Shown: piece by piece, positions 40,721-48,335 of the stretch
Numbering within the stretch: the stretch's first letter is position 1
Layout: the number at the start of each line of letters is the position of its first letter
Assembly: GCF_002295065.1 (NCBI RefSeq)
Contig: NZ_NSGG01000012.1
Location: forward strand, 159,007 to 223,006
Direction: 5' to 3'
Length of the DNA stretch: 64,000 bases
Origin: Mesorhizobium sp. WSM3859
GTDB lineage: Bacteria; Pseudomonadota; Alphaproteobacteria; Rhizobiales; Rhizobiaceae
The notes under the pieces: generated by a model
Seen by the model: only the letters and a program-made list of their open reading frames with translations
Databases searched by the model: none
Told to the model about the DNA's origin: nothing
Translations under genes and position numbers: made by a program

Positions 40721-41155
40721 GTGAAGCACCAAACCCTTGACCAAATCAACGCCGTTGCCGACGTTCATGCCGAAGCACCGGCTCTCATCGCCAATCGGGG
40801 CCAGCGCCTTGAGCGCTGGGCGCAACTTCTCGAACAAAGCCCCAGCCGCCGCCTCACGGCGTTGGCGGGCACCGAATACGCTCCACCCGACGTGCGTGAA
40901 AGAATGCGCACCGACGGATCGGCGATCACCGTCGCATTCGAAGATCCGATCTTCCGTGCGCAGGGCCTGCAGGACGATACTTACGGCGAAGCCAAGCGCT
41001 TCTTCGAGATGAGCGACTGGCAACTGCATGAGGTTGTCTGCCATTGCCATGTCGGCGCCAACATGCCGGCACGCTGGGCGGCGTCGCGCGTGCGCGCGGC
41101 GGTCTCTCCGGGGGCAGGCATTCTTGCGTGGCTGAGAGCTGTGTTCATGCATTGA
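40721..41155 (+). CDS. Hypothetical 144-aa protein
   Basis: Not recognised by function. GTG 40721 with AGGAGACGG upstream. The product begins MKHQTLDQINAVADVHAEAP and includes RLERWAQLLEQSPSRRLTAL, FEDPIFRAQGLQDDTYGEAK and a Cys/His cluster VVCHCHVGANMPARW. No signal peptide or membrane helix. Codon usage and the ribosome site support it over the minus-strand ORF covering the same region. Confidence 0.65.
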   Translation: MKHQTLDQINAVADVHAEAPALIANRGQRLERWAQLLEQSPSRRLTALAGTEYAPPDVRERMRTDGSAITVAFEDPIFRAQGLQDDTYGEAKRFFEMSDWQLHEVVCHCHVGANMPARWAASRVRAAVSPGAGILAWLRAVFMH

Positions 41156-41246
41156 GGCAGTTCCGTCGGCGAGCGCGCCGGGCTCGACGGTTGATGGAAG
41201 AGATGGGGAGGCGCCGGGCGCTCCTCCGCGTCGGCGATCGATCTAG

Positions 41247-42437
41247 TCAGCGATCGATCTCGCCGAAGACGATGTCGAGCGAGCCGATGATCGCCGCGAC
41301 GTCCGCCACCATGTGCCCGCGCGACAGGAAATCAATCGCCTGGAGATGGGCGAAGGATGGCGCGCGTATCTTGCAGCGGTAGGGCTTGTTGCTGCCGTCG
41401 GAGACCAGATAGACGCCGAACTCGCCCTTCGGCGCCTCAACCGCGGCATAGACCTCGCCACGCGGCACGCGGTGGCCTTCGGTATAAAGCTTGAAATGAT
41501 GGATGGTCGCTTCCATGGAGCGCTTCATGGTGGCGCGCGGCGGCGGCGTGATCTTCTGATTGGGCACCGCGACCGGGCCCTGGCCATCGGGTGAACGCAG
41601 CTTCTCCAGGCACTGCCGCATGATGCGCACCGACTGGCGCATCTCTTCCATGCGTACCAGGTAGCGGTCGTAGCAGTCGCCGTTCTTGCCGATCGGGATA
41701 TCGAATTCCATCTCGGGATAGCATTCATAGGGCTGTGCCTTGCGCAGGTCCCAAGCGGCGCCCGAGCCGCGCACCATGGGGCCGGAGAAACCCAGGGCCC
41801 AGGCGTCATCGAGCGAGATCGCACCGATATCGACGTTGCGCTGCTTGAAGATGCGGTTGTCGGTAAGCAGGCCTTCGAGATTGTCGCAGACCTTCAGGAA
41901 CGGATCGCAGAAATTCCAGATGTCGTCCAGGAGCTGTTCCGGCAGATCCTGATGCACGCCGCCGACGCGGAAATAATTGGCGTGCATGCGGGCGCCGGAT
42001 GCGCGTTCATAGAACACCATCAGCTTCTCGCGTTCGGCGAAACCCCAGAGCGGCGGGGTCAGCGCGCCGATATCCATGGCCTGCGTGGTGACGTTGAGAA
42101 GATGCGAGAGCAGTCGCCCGATCTCGCAGAACAGCACGCGGATGAGTTGCCCGCGCCGGGGAACCGATATTTCCAGCAGCTTTTCGGCGGCAAGGCAGAA
42201 GGCATGCTCCTGGTTCATTGGTGCGACATAGTCGAGCCGGTCGAAATAGGGCAGGGCCTGCAGGTAATTCTTGTACTCAATCAGCTTCTCGGTGCCGCGA
42301 TGGAGCAAGCCGATATGCGGATCGGCTCGGTCGACGATCTCGCCGTCCAATTCCAGCACCAGCCGCAGCACGCCATGCGCGGACGGGTGCTGCGGCCCGA
42401 AATTCAGGGTGAAGTTGCGAACCGCGGCTTCGGTCAT
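41247..42437 (-). CDS. nuoD: NADH-quinone oxidoreductase subunit D, isolated copy
   Basis: A 396-aa full-length NuoD, the 49-kDa-type subunit next to the quinone site of complex I. Motifs include FGPQHPSAHGVLRLVLELDG, HIGLLHRGTEKLIEYK, YFDRLDYVAPMNQEHAFCLA and the C-terminal GDLDIVFGEIDR-like end (IIGSLDIVFGEIDR). It is intact, but nuoC and nuoE are not adjacent: the neighbours are a small secreted protein upstream and an unknown gene downstream. This suggests a second, stand-alone paralogue outside a nuo operon. Confidence 0.93.
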   Translation of the reverse strand: MTEAAVRNFTLNFGPQHPSAHGVLRLVLELDGEIVDRADPHIGLLHRGTEKLIEYKNYLQALPYFDRLDYVAPMNQEHAFCLAAEKLLEISVPRRGQLIRVLFCEIGRLLSHLLNVTTQAMDIGALTPPLWGFAEREKLMVFYERASGARMHANYFRVGGVHQDLPEQLLDDIWNFCDPFLKVCDNLEGLLTDNRIFKQRNVDIGAISLDDAWALGFSGPMVRGSGAAWDLRKAQPYECYPEMEFDIPIGKNGDCYDRYLVRMEEMRQSVRIMRQCLEKLRSPDGQGPVAVPNQKITPPPRATMKRSMEATIHHFKLYTEGHRVPRGEVYAAVEAPKGEFGVYLVSDGSNKPYRCKIRAPSFAHLQAIDFLSRGHMVADVAAIIGSLDIVFGEIDR

Positions 42438-42496
42438 GGCGACCTCCGCAAGAGTGAGGATCGAAGGCGGGACGCGGCCGCTCGGCCGCTGGCCGG

Positions 42497-42922
42497 TCAG
42501 GCCGTCGTCTGGATGATCAGCGTCAGTGTGCCGTCACCGTCGATGTTGGCGGCGACGACCTGCGAGGAATTCAGCCCGTTCGCATGCAGGACCGACGTTG
42601 CCTCGGGCGAGGCATCGACCGAGTTCTGCAGCTTGGCCAGCTCCTTGGCGGTCGTCCTGGTGACTATGGCCTCCGCCTGCGCCTTCACTTCCGAAGGCAG
42701 GTCCTCGATCGCCACCACGACGATGTTGGTGACGTTCTGGGCGCCATCGTCCTGGCCAGGCTGCGGCTGGTCTGGGATGGGCTCCTGAGCAGGAGGCGGG
42801 GCTTGCGGCGGCTGCTGAGCAGGAGGCGGGGCTTGCGGCGGCTGCGGATCGGCGCGTTGAGCAGAAGCGGGCTGCGCCAATGCCATTGCCGACAGCGTCA
42901 GGACCATCGTCAGGGTGCGCAT
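42497..42922 (-). CDS. Secreted Pro/Gln-rich small protein
   Basis: A 141-aa protein. The signal peptide MRTLTMVLTLSAMALAQPAS is cleaved probably after ASAQ. It is followed by a Pro/Gln-rich segment with two copies of PPQAPPPAQ, then a folded-looking domain (VVVAIEDLPSEVKAQAEAIV, AANIDGDGTLTLIIQTTA). AGAGGAAAG precedes ATG 42922. It lies 59 bp upstream of nuoD on the same strand. Periplasmic; the function is not recognised. Confidence 0.7.
   Translation of the reverse strand: MRTLTMVLTLSAMALAQPASAQRADPQPPQAPPPAQQPPQAPPPAQEPIPDQPQPGQDDGAQNVTNIVVVAIEDLPSEVKAQAEAIVTRTTAKELAKLQNSVDASPEATSVLHANGLNSSQVVAANIDGDGTLTLIIQTTA
42785..42844. repeat. 30-bp tandem duplication inside the secreted Pro-rich gene
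   Basis: Two exact head-to-tail 30-bp units (42785-42814, 42815-42844) beginning CTGAGCAGGAGGCGGGGCTT. They stay in frame and duplicate the PPQAPPPAQ peptide. Probably a recent slippage event. Confidence 0.85.
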
Positions 42923-43134
42923 CGTCTTTCCTCTCGATCTCGAAATCTGACCACACAACCCAGGGGCCGGGTGATGGTTCCCCATTGCAGTCCTCATGCG
43001 CCCTGCGCGCGAGTGCGCTGCGCCTCTGGATATGAGGGATGCCACGCATCGATTGCGAAATCCTCGAGCGTCCATCGCCGCGCTGCTAACCGCCTTTGTC
43101 GCAGGCGTTCAAAGCCTCAATGTTTACATAGTGC

Positions 43135-43157
43135 TATAATAGGGATATTATGTATCC
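43135..43157 (+). promoter_or_regulatory. Promoter -10 (TATAAT) and Rrf2 operator upstream of the rrf2 gene
   Basis: A perfect TATAAT (43135-43140) is followed at once by GGATATTATGTATCC (43143-43157), a GGATA-N5-TATCC palindrome covering the expected transcript start. The same palindrome occurs twice at 44719-44752. It implies autoregulation by the Rrf2 protein. Confidence 0.7.
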
Positions 43158-43181
43158 TTAATACGTTCCCGGAAAAGACCT

Positions 43182-43670
43182 ATGATTTTGAAAAGCCAGG
43201 TTGAATGGGCGCTGCATTGCTGCGCCATTCTCTCCGGTCTGCCGGAGGGGCGCTATCTGTCTACCAAGGCGCTGGCGGAACTCCATGGACTTCCGAAGGA
43301 ATATCTCTCCAAGGCACTGCAGAGCCTGTCGCAGGCGGGGCTCGTCGATACGACCCTGGGTCCATCGGGCGGATACCGCCTTGCAAAGCCGCCAGAGCAG
43401 ATGACTTTCCTGGATATCGTCGAGGCGGTGGAAGGTGAGACGCGCACCTTCGTGTGCAACAATATCCGCGCGAACAATCCCTGCCTGCCCGACGACCATT
43501 GCTACAGCGGTTCGTGCGCCGTCGCACGCATCATGTGGGAAGCCGACGAAGCCTGGCGTGAAAAACTGCGCAGTGTCACACTGTCGGATCTCGGGCGCAT
43601 GCTCGTGCGGGAAACCCCGGCAAAGCTCTGGAAGGACACTTTCGCGTGGGTGTTAGACCGCGCTGGTTGA
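43182..43670 (+). CDS. Rrf2-family transcriptional regulator
   Basis: A 162-aa regulator with an N-terminal winged helix (LSTKALAELHGLPKEYLSKA, wing GPSGGYRLAKP, then FLDIVEAVEGE) and a cysteine cluster (Cys92, Cys101, Cys107, Cys112 in CNNIRANNPCLPDDHCYSGS). The Cys spacing resembles Rrf2 proteins that bind an Fe-S cluster (IscR/NsrR/RsrR) or use thiols to sense redox stress, though it is not exactly that of IscR. The palindromes at 43143 and 44719-44752 are likely its operators. It ends convergently with the MscS gene, overlapping by 18 bp. Confidence 0.9.
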   Translation: MILKSQVEWALHCCAILSGLPEGRYLSTKALAELHGLPKEYLSKALQSLSQAGLVDTTLGPSGGYRLAKPPEQMTFLDIVEAVEGETRTFVCNNIRANNPCLPDDHCYSGSCAVARIMWEADEAWREKLRSVTLSDLGRMLVRETPAKLWKDTFAWVLDRAG

Positions 43671-44642
43671 GCGTGCATCGATGCCCTGGGCAGTCGCGGC
43701 CAGGCCGAAGACGAGGCTTTCGGCCGGTGCGGCGAACGAAAGGCCGTTTGCCTTGCAGTGGCTGTAGAGGAGGCCGATGATTTCGTTGCGGGCCGCTGCC
43801 CAATCGGCGGGGTCTGTGATGCGGAACAGCAAGTCGACTTCGATCGCAGCCGCATCGATCGTCTTCAAAGCGACAATCGGCAGCGGGTCCTTGACGATCC
43901 GCGTGCTGCCATCCAGCACGGACCACATCACCTGTTCGACAAAAGTCGGTGTTGCGAGGGCGACGCGCACGCCAAACGTGATCTGGCGCGTGTCGTCGGG
44001 ACGGCTGAGATTGGTCACCGCTTGTCTGGCCAGCACGCTGTTCGGCACCACCACGACATTATATTGGGCGGTGAGCAGTTTGGCGGAGCGCCAGTTGGTT
44101 TCGATGACACGGCCTTCCGCGCCATCCTTCAACTGGATCCAGTCGCCTATCGCATAAGTCCTGCCAAGCGTCAGCGCGATGCCCGAAAAGACATCGCCCA
44201 AAGTGTTTTGCAGGGCGAGGCCGAATACGACCGCGACGATGCCCGAGGTTGCGACCAGGGTGCCGACCGGCAGGCCGAAAACGAAGCCTATGATCGATAG
44301 CGCCACGCCGGGATAGATGACGCCGACGGCCATATCCTGGACGAGATGCGCTTCCCGCGGCCCACGCTTGAGCATCAGCAAGAAGTGGATCAGGCCGATG
44401 GTCGTCCATGCCAGGTGCGTCCACCACAGGATCATGGCCGATTTGACGAGCAGCGCGGCGAAGCCCCGCAGATCGGTGTCGTCGACGTGCTGCGGAGAGA
44501 TGCCGCCAAGATAGAGCACCGAACTCATCCCGATAAAGAAAAGGATCTGGACGATCAGCCGGCCTGTCGGGCGGCTGCTGCCCTGGAGTTGCCACACGAC
44601 GATACCTGCGATTCCGAGGATGTTGGTCAGGACAAGCGGCAT
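43653..44642 (-). CDS. MscS-type mechanosensitive ion channel
   Basis: A 329-aa inner-membrane protein. It has four or five helices, and the pore/beta region has the MscS signature GLALQNTLGDVFSGIALTLG followed by YAIGDWIQLKDGAEGRVIETNWRSAKL. It would gate in response to membrane tension. ATG 44642. It diverges from the NmrA/cupin gene, so the Rrf2 sites between them could affect both. The 3' end overlaps the rrf2 3' end. Confidence 0.9.
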   Translation of the reverse strand: MPLVLTNILGIAGIVVWQLQGSSRPTGRLIVQILFFIGMSSVLYLGGISPQHVDDTDLRGFAALLVKSAMILWWTHLAWTTIGLIHFLLMLKRGPREAHLVQDMAVGVIYPGVALSIIGFVFGLPVGTLVATSGIVAVVFGLALQNTLGDVFSGIALTLGRTYAIGDWIQLKDGAEGRVIETNWRSAKLLTAQYNVVVVPNSVLARQAVTNLSRPDDTRQITFGVRVALATPTFVEQVMWSVLDGSTRIVKDPLPIVALKTIDAAAIEVDLLFRITDPADWAAARNEIIGLLYSHCKANGLSFAAPAESLVFGLAATAQGIDARSTSAV

Positions 44643-44718
44643 CTGAACCCTCTGCTGAAACTGCTCAAGCTCGAAGCGCTTCGCTCATCTCGGAGGGGCT
44701 TTACAGCTCGGCAATTAA

Positions 44719-44752
44719 GGATATTGTGTATCCTTGAGGATATTTGATATCC
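44719..44752. promoter_or_regulatory. Two Rrf2-type palindromes upstream of the NmrA/cupin gene
   Basis: GGATATTGTGTATCC (44719-44733) and GGATATTTGATATCC (44738-44752) share the GGATA-N5-TATCC form with the site at the rrf2 promoter. Their centres are 19 bp apart, near two helical turns. They lie in the divergent region between mscS (start 44642) and the NmrA/cupin ORF (start 44857). Confidence 0.7.
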
Positions 44753-44856
44753 TTGATAAAGGGAAGGCGGTTTATGATCGACTGATCAGGCCGCTCGCCC
44801 CGACGAACCATCGAACAAGGAGCGTGCCGCAAGAGTGGCGCAAAGGGAGACATCAC

Positions 44857-46089
44857 ATGAAAATCGTCATCATCGGGGGAACCGGCCTGATCGGTTCCAA
44901 AACCGCAGAACGCCTCCGCAAGCACGGTCATGAGGTGATTGCGGCCTCCCCCAACACCGGCGTCAACACAATCACCGGCGAGGGGCTGGCAGCTGTGTTG
45001 ATGGGGGCCGAGGTGGTCATCGACCTGGCAAATTCCCCTTCCTTCGAGGACAAGGCCGTGCTCGAATTCTTCCAGACGTCGGGGCGGAACTTGATCGCCG
45101 CGGAGAGGGCTGCCGGCACCAAGCACCACGTCGCGCTGTCCATCATCGGGACGGACCGATTGCCGGACAGCGGCTATCTTCGCGCCAAGGTCGCTCAGGA
45201 AAAGATCATCCGGGAAGGCGGCACTCCCTATACGATCGTGCGCTCCACCCAGTTCTTCGAATTTCTAGGCGGCATCGCCAAGGAAGGCACGGTCGGCGAT
45301 ACGACGCGCCTTTCGACGGGCTATCTTCAGCCGATCGCTTCCGACGACGTCGCTGACTTCGTGACGGACGCCGCCCTTGCCGCGCCGGTCAACGGCATCG
45401 TCGAGATCTCCGGTCCGGAGCGCCTGCGGCTGTGTGATTTCGTCGCCCGCTACCTCAAGGCGATCGGCGACACGCGCACCGTCTTAGCCGATCCGGAGGC
45501 GCGGTACTTCGGAACCAGACTGCAAGACGGTTCGCTCGTTTCCGACGACCACCCCCGCATCGGCCGCGTCGGCTTCGATCAATGGTTCGCTGCCCAGCCG
45601 AAAAAATGGCGCGCCCCGCCGCCGTTGATCCGGCGGCATTCAACCCGTGAAAGGAAAATCGAAATGATCAAGTCACTCGCCGCCGCCGCAATTCTCGCGG
45701 CGTTTCTGCCCGCTTCGGCTTTCGCCGACGACACCACCGGCGGCGGTAAAGGCGCAAAGGTCACCCTCGTCTACGACCATGAGCTGCCGAATGTGCCCGG
45801 CAAAAGCATGAAAGGCGTTCTCGTCGAATATGCAGCCGGCGGCTTCTCCGAGGGCCACACGCACCCCCAGTCCGCCTTCATCTACGCCACTGTGCTGGAA
45901 GGCGAGATCCGCAGCCAGGTCAATGACGGTCCCGTTACAGTCTCCAAGGCTGGCGAGAGCTTTTCGGAAATGCCCGGCGACCGCCACGGCGTCAGCGAAA
46001 ATGCCAGCAAGACGAAACCGGCAAAGCTGCTGGCAGTCTTCGTCGTCGACACTTCCCAACGTGAACTGACGTTTCCGATCAAGAAATAA
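44857..46089 (+). CDS. NmrA-like SDR fused in frame to a signal-peptide cupin protein
   Basis: A 410-aa open frame. Residues 1-255 are an atypical NAD(P)-binding SDR of the NmrA type (MKIVIIGGTGLIGSKTAERL, VALSIIGTDRLPDSGYLRAK, YTIVRSTQFFEF). It then passes through KKWRAPPPLIRRHSTRERK straight into a second protein with its own signal peptide and cupin fold. A signal peptide in the middle of a cytoplasmic enzyme is not functional. An A6 run at 45601-45606 is the likely frameshift point: one base more or less gives a stop within 11 to 18 codons. GGGAGA precedes ATG 44857. Two Rrf2-type sites lie upstream. Confidence 0.75.
   Translation: MKIVIIGGTGLIGSKTAERLRKHGHEVIAASPNTGVNTITGEGLAAVLMGAEVVIDLANSPSFEDKAVLEFFQTSGRNLIAAERAAGTKHHVALSIIGTDRLPDSGYLRAKVAQEKIIREGGTPYTIVRSTQFFEFLGGIAKEGTVGDTTRLSTGYLQPIASDDVADFVTDAALAAPVNGIVEISGPERLRLCDFVARYLKAIGDTRTVLADPEARYFGTRLQDGSLVSDDHPRIGRVGFDQWFAAQPKKWRAPPPLIRRHSTRERKIEMIKSLAAAAILAAFLPASAFADDTTGGGKGAKVTLVYDHELPNVPGKSMKGVLVEYAAGGFSEGHTHPQSAFIYATVLEGEIRSQVNDGPVTVSKAGESFSEMPGDRHGVSENASKTKPAKLLAVFVVDTSQRELTFPIKK
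45664..46089 (+). CDS. Secreted cupin-domain protein (probable independent start)
   Basis: From ATG 45664 (ribosome site GAAAGGAAAA) a 141-aa protein with signal peptide MIKSLAAAAILAAFLPASAF and a small cupin barrel (GFSEGHTHPQSAFIYATVLE, then GESFSEMPGDRHGVSENAS), with His residues that could bind a metal. Periplasmic. Whether it is made separately or only as the C-terminus of the fusion ORF depends on the A6 tract; independent translation seems more likely. Confidence 0.75.
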   Translation: MIKSLAAAAILAAFLPASAFADDTTGGGKGAKVTLVYDHELPNVPGKSMKGVLVEYAAGGFSEGHTHPQSAFIYATVLEGEIRSQVNDGPVTVSKAGESFSEMPGDRHGVSENASKTKPAKLLAVFVVDTSQRELTFPIKK

Positions 46090-46177
46090 GGGCCGAAGGG
46101 GTTCATCGTTTCAGGAATCGGTGGGCCGCCCTAGCTCTTTTTTGGCGCGATAGCGGATCACCTGGACGCCCGGCCCT

Positions 46178-46795
46178 TCAGCCGACGCGCATTGTCCGGA
46201 AGGTGACGGAGTAGCGGTGTTGTTCGACAGGCGGGATGGAGTGTTCCCACTCATTTCGCGCCGGTCCCGCCATGAAATAGACCGACCTGGGCTCGACGTT
46301 TATCGTCTCGCGGTCCCATGCCGTGCCGCTCTTGCGGCGCAGCCGGAAGCTGCAGGGCGCCAGCAGGGAAACGCCGGCGACCAGCTCGAAATGCGACTTG
46401 TCCCGATGCCAGCCTATGCCGGCGCCCGGGCGATATTCGTTGATCAGCAGCTGTGCGAATTCGCTCGCCGCGACGCCCGCGAATTCGGCGACCTTGGCGC
46501 GCAGCGGCAGCAGGAAATCCGGAATGGGCGGCGCTTCGAGCACCTGGCGGCGCTCATAGTCATAGCGCAGGCCGAAGCCGACGACCTGCCTGTTAGCAAG
46601 GTAGCCGTGAAAGTCGAACGGCTTGAAAGGCAGGCCCTGGATGTGGCTGACCAGTTCGTGCTCTTCGTCGCGGGTGATCAGTTCCGGCTGGTAGGAGAAT
46701 CCTTCGGGCAGGCTTGCAGGCAGCGCGCGTCCGGGCGCACCAAAGAGGTCGCCCTGGCGGGCGCTCTCCTTGGTCGGGCGTTTGGCTGATGACAT
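46178..46795 (-). CDS. alkB: AlkB-like Fe(II)/2-oxoglutarate dioxygenase
   Basis: A 205-aa enzyme of the AlkB family, which removes alkyl lesions from nucleic acid bases by oxidation. Iron ligands His130 and Asp132 (GIGWHRDKSHFE) and His185 (WEHSIPP), and the 2-oxoglutarate Arg residues Arg194/Arg200 (RYSVTFRTMR), are all present. Single gene, no operon partner. It may act on DNA, RNA or protein; family-level confidence only. Confidence 0.9.
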   Translation of the reverse strand: MSSAKRPTKESARQGDLFGAPGRALPASLPEGFSYQPELITRDEEHELVSHIQGLPFKPFDFHGYLANRQVVGFGLRYDYERRQVLEAPPIPDFLLPLRAKVAEFAGVAASEFAQLLINEYRPGAGIGWHRDKSHFELVAGVSLLAPCSFRLRRKSGTAWDRETINVEPRSVYFMAGPARNEWEHSIPPVEQHRYSVTFRTMRVG

Positions 46796-47006
46796 GCGGC
46801 TCAGATAGGCGATCGGAGCATGTGTGCAAGGCCACTCCCGGCCTGCGGAATCTGGAGACGCGTGAAGGGTTAGGTTGGGAACAGGATGCCGGCCATGCCT
46901 TCCACTGCAATCCAGAACATTCGGTACGATCCGCCGCGGCGAGTCCTTTCGGATACCACCTCGTTGGACGTGGACGCCAGAATTGAGCGCCAGCGCGCCG
47001 CGTCTT

Positions 47007-47020
47007 GGCGCCGCGGCGCC
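47007..47020. terminator. GC-rich palindrome at the end of the FAD oxidoreductase gene
   Basis: GGCGCCGCGGCGCC is a perfect 14-bp palindrome 1 bp beyond the stop of the minus-strand gene at 47022. No T run follows, so it is only a possible transcript end. The rest of the 46796-47006 gap holds no gene that I trust. Confidence 0.35.
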
Positions 47021-47021
47021 G

Positions 47022-48143
47022 TCAGCCCGTCTTGGGCGCGAGGATGCACATCACGTGTTCTGCAATCGCCAGGCTGGCAGTCAGGCCGGGGCTTTCGATG
47101 CCGAACAAGTTGACGAGGCCGTCGATGCCATGCGTTGCGGCATCCTGGATGACGAAATCGCTGTTGGCCTCGCCTGGGCCGGAGAGCTTCGGCCGGATGC
47201 CGCTATAGGCCGCCTGTAGGCTGCCATCGGGCAGATCAGGCCAATATTTGCGGATCGCGGCATAAAAGCGCTCGCCGCGCGCCGGATCGACGCGGTAGTC
47301 GAGCGTGTCCGTCCATTCGACGTCGGGTCCGAAGCGTGCGGCGCCTGCAAGATCGAGAGTAAGATGGACGCCGAGCCCGCCCGGCTCAGGCACGGGATAG
47401 ACAAGATGTGAAAAGGGCGCGCGCCCGGCAACCGAGAAATAATTGCCCTTGGCGTACCGAAGCGTCGGCACAAATTGCCGGCCAAACCCTTCGAGCGAAC
47501 CTGCCAAGGCGACGGCGCCCAGGCCGGCCGCGTTGATAAGGCGCGGCGCGGCGATCTCGAACTGCTCGCCGCTCGCCGCGTCCATCGTCCGCACCACGAT
47601 CCTGTTTGGCTCGACGCGGCCTGAGACGATGCGGGTGTTGAGCGACAGCGTCGCGCCGTTGTCCTCGGCGTCGCCGAGCAGGCCAAGCATGAGCGCGTGG
47701 CTGTCGATGATGCCAGTGGAAGGCGAAAGCAGCGCCTTGGTGCAGTGAAGCGCCGGCTCCAGGGCTTGGGCTTCGGCGGCGGAGACGAAGCGTAAGTCGT
47801 CGACGCCGCAGGCAGCGGCGCCGGCCTGGATCGTGGCAAGCACGGGGTCTTGGGCCTCGTCGGTCGCGACGATCAGCTTGCCTGCGCGGCGATGCGGGAT
47901 CGCGCGTTCCGCACAGTACCGGTACAGCATGTCGCGGCCAGCGACGCAGAGCCGGGCCTTCAGCGACCCTTGCGGATAGTAGATCCCGGCATGGATGACT
48001 TCCGAATTGCGCGAGCTCGTCTCAGTGCCGATGGCATCCGCCGCTTCGAGGACCAGCGTTTCAAGACCTTGCGCAGCCAACGCGCGCGCAATCGCCAGAC
48101 CAATCACGCCTGCGCCCGCGATGATGCAATCGACTTGTTCCAT
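47022..48143 (-). CDS. FAD-dependent oxidoreductase, LhgO-like (L-2-hydroxyglutarate oxidase family)
   Basis: A 373-aa DAO-family flavoprotein. The FAD motif is CIIAGAGVIGLAIARALAAQ with the ribose-binding Glu in VLEAADAIGTETSSRNSEVI, a segment shared by LhgO-type enzymes (SSRNSEVIHAGIYYP). The C-terminus AAYSGIRPKLSGPGE with the closing NLFGIESPGLTASLAIAEHV also fits. It likely oxidises an L-2-hydroxyacid and passes electrons to the quinone pool. Start ATG 48143 is chosen; ATG 48164 is 7 codons longer. Divergent from the aminotransferase. Confidence 0.85.
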   Translation of the reverse strand: MEQVDCIIAGAGVIGLAIARALAAQGLETLVLEAADAIGTETSSRNSEVIHAGIYYPQGSLKARLCVAGRDMLYRYCAERAIPHRRAGKLIVATDEAQDPVLATIQAGAAACGVDDLRFVSAAEAQALEPALHCTKALLSPSTGIIDSHALMLGLLGDAEDNGATLSLNTRIVSGRVEPNRIVVRTMDAASGEQFEIAAPRLINAAGLGAVALAGSLEGFGRQFVPTLRYAKGNYFSVAGRAPFSHLVYPVPEPGGLGVHLTLDLAGAARFGPDVEWTDTLDYRVDPARGERFYAAIRKYWPDLPDGSLQAAYSGIRPKLSGPGEANSDFVIQDAATHGIDGLVNLFGIESPGLTASLAIAEHVMCILAPKTG

Positions 48144-48335
48144 GCTCCAACCCTGCTGCACCATCAGTTCCGCGACGGTCGCGGCTTGTTGGCGCTATCG
48201 ATCCCGGCTTCGCGGCTCTTGCGATCAGCCTTCGCGATGAGGCATCAGCCGCGACAATGCAACGCGGAATTTTCGGATTTCTCGACGAGGAAGCTCGTTC
48301 TATTCCGCTTTGGACCCCCAAGACAGGACCCCGCC

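Noticed and set aside
40310..41152. 280-codon minus-strand ORF opposite the 144-aa gene
   Set aside because: Its sequence is Arg/Pro/His-rich in the manner of antisense frames, and it overlaps two ORFs with better ribosome sites.
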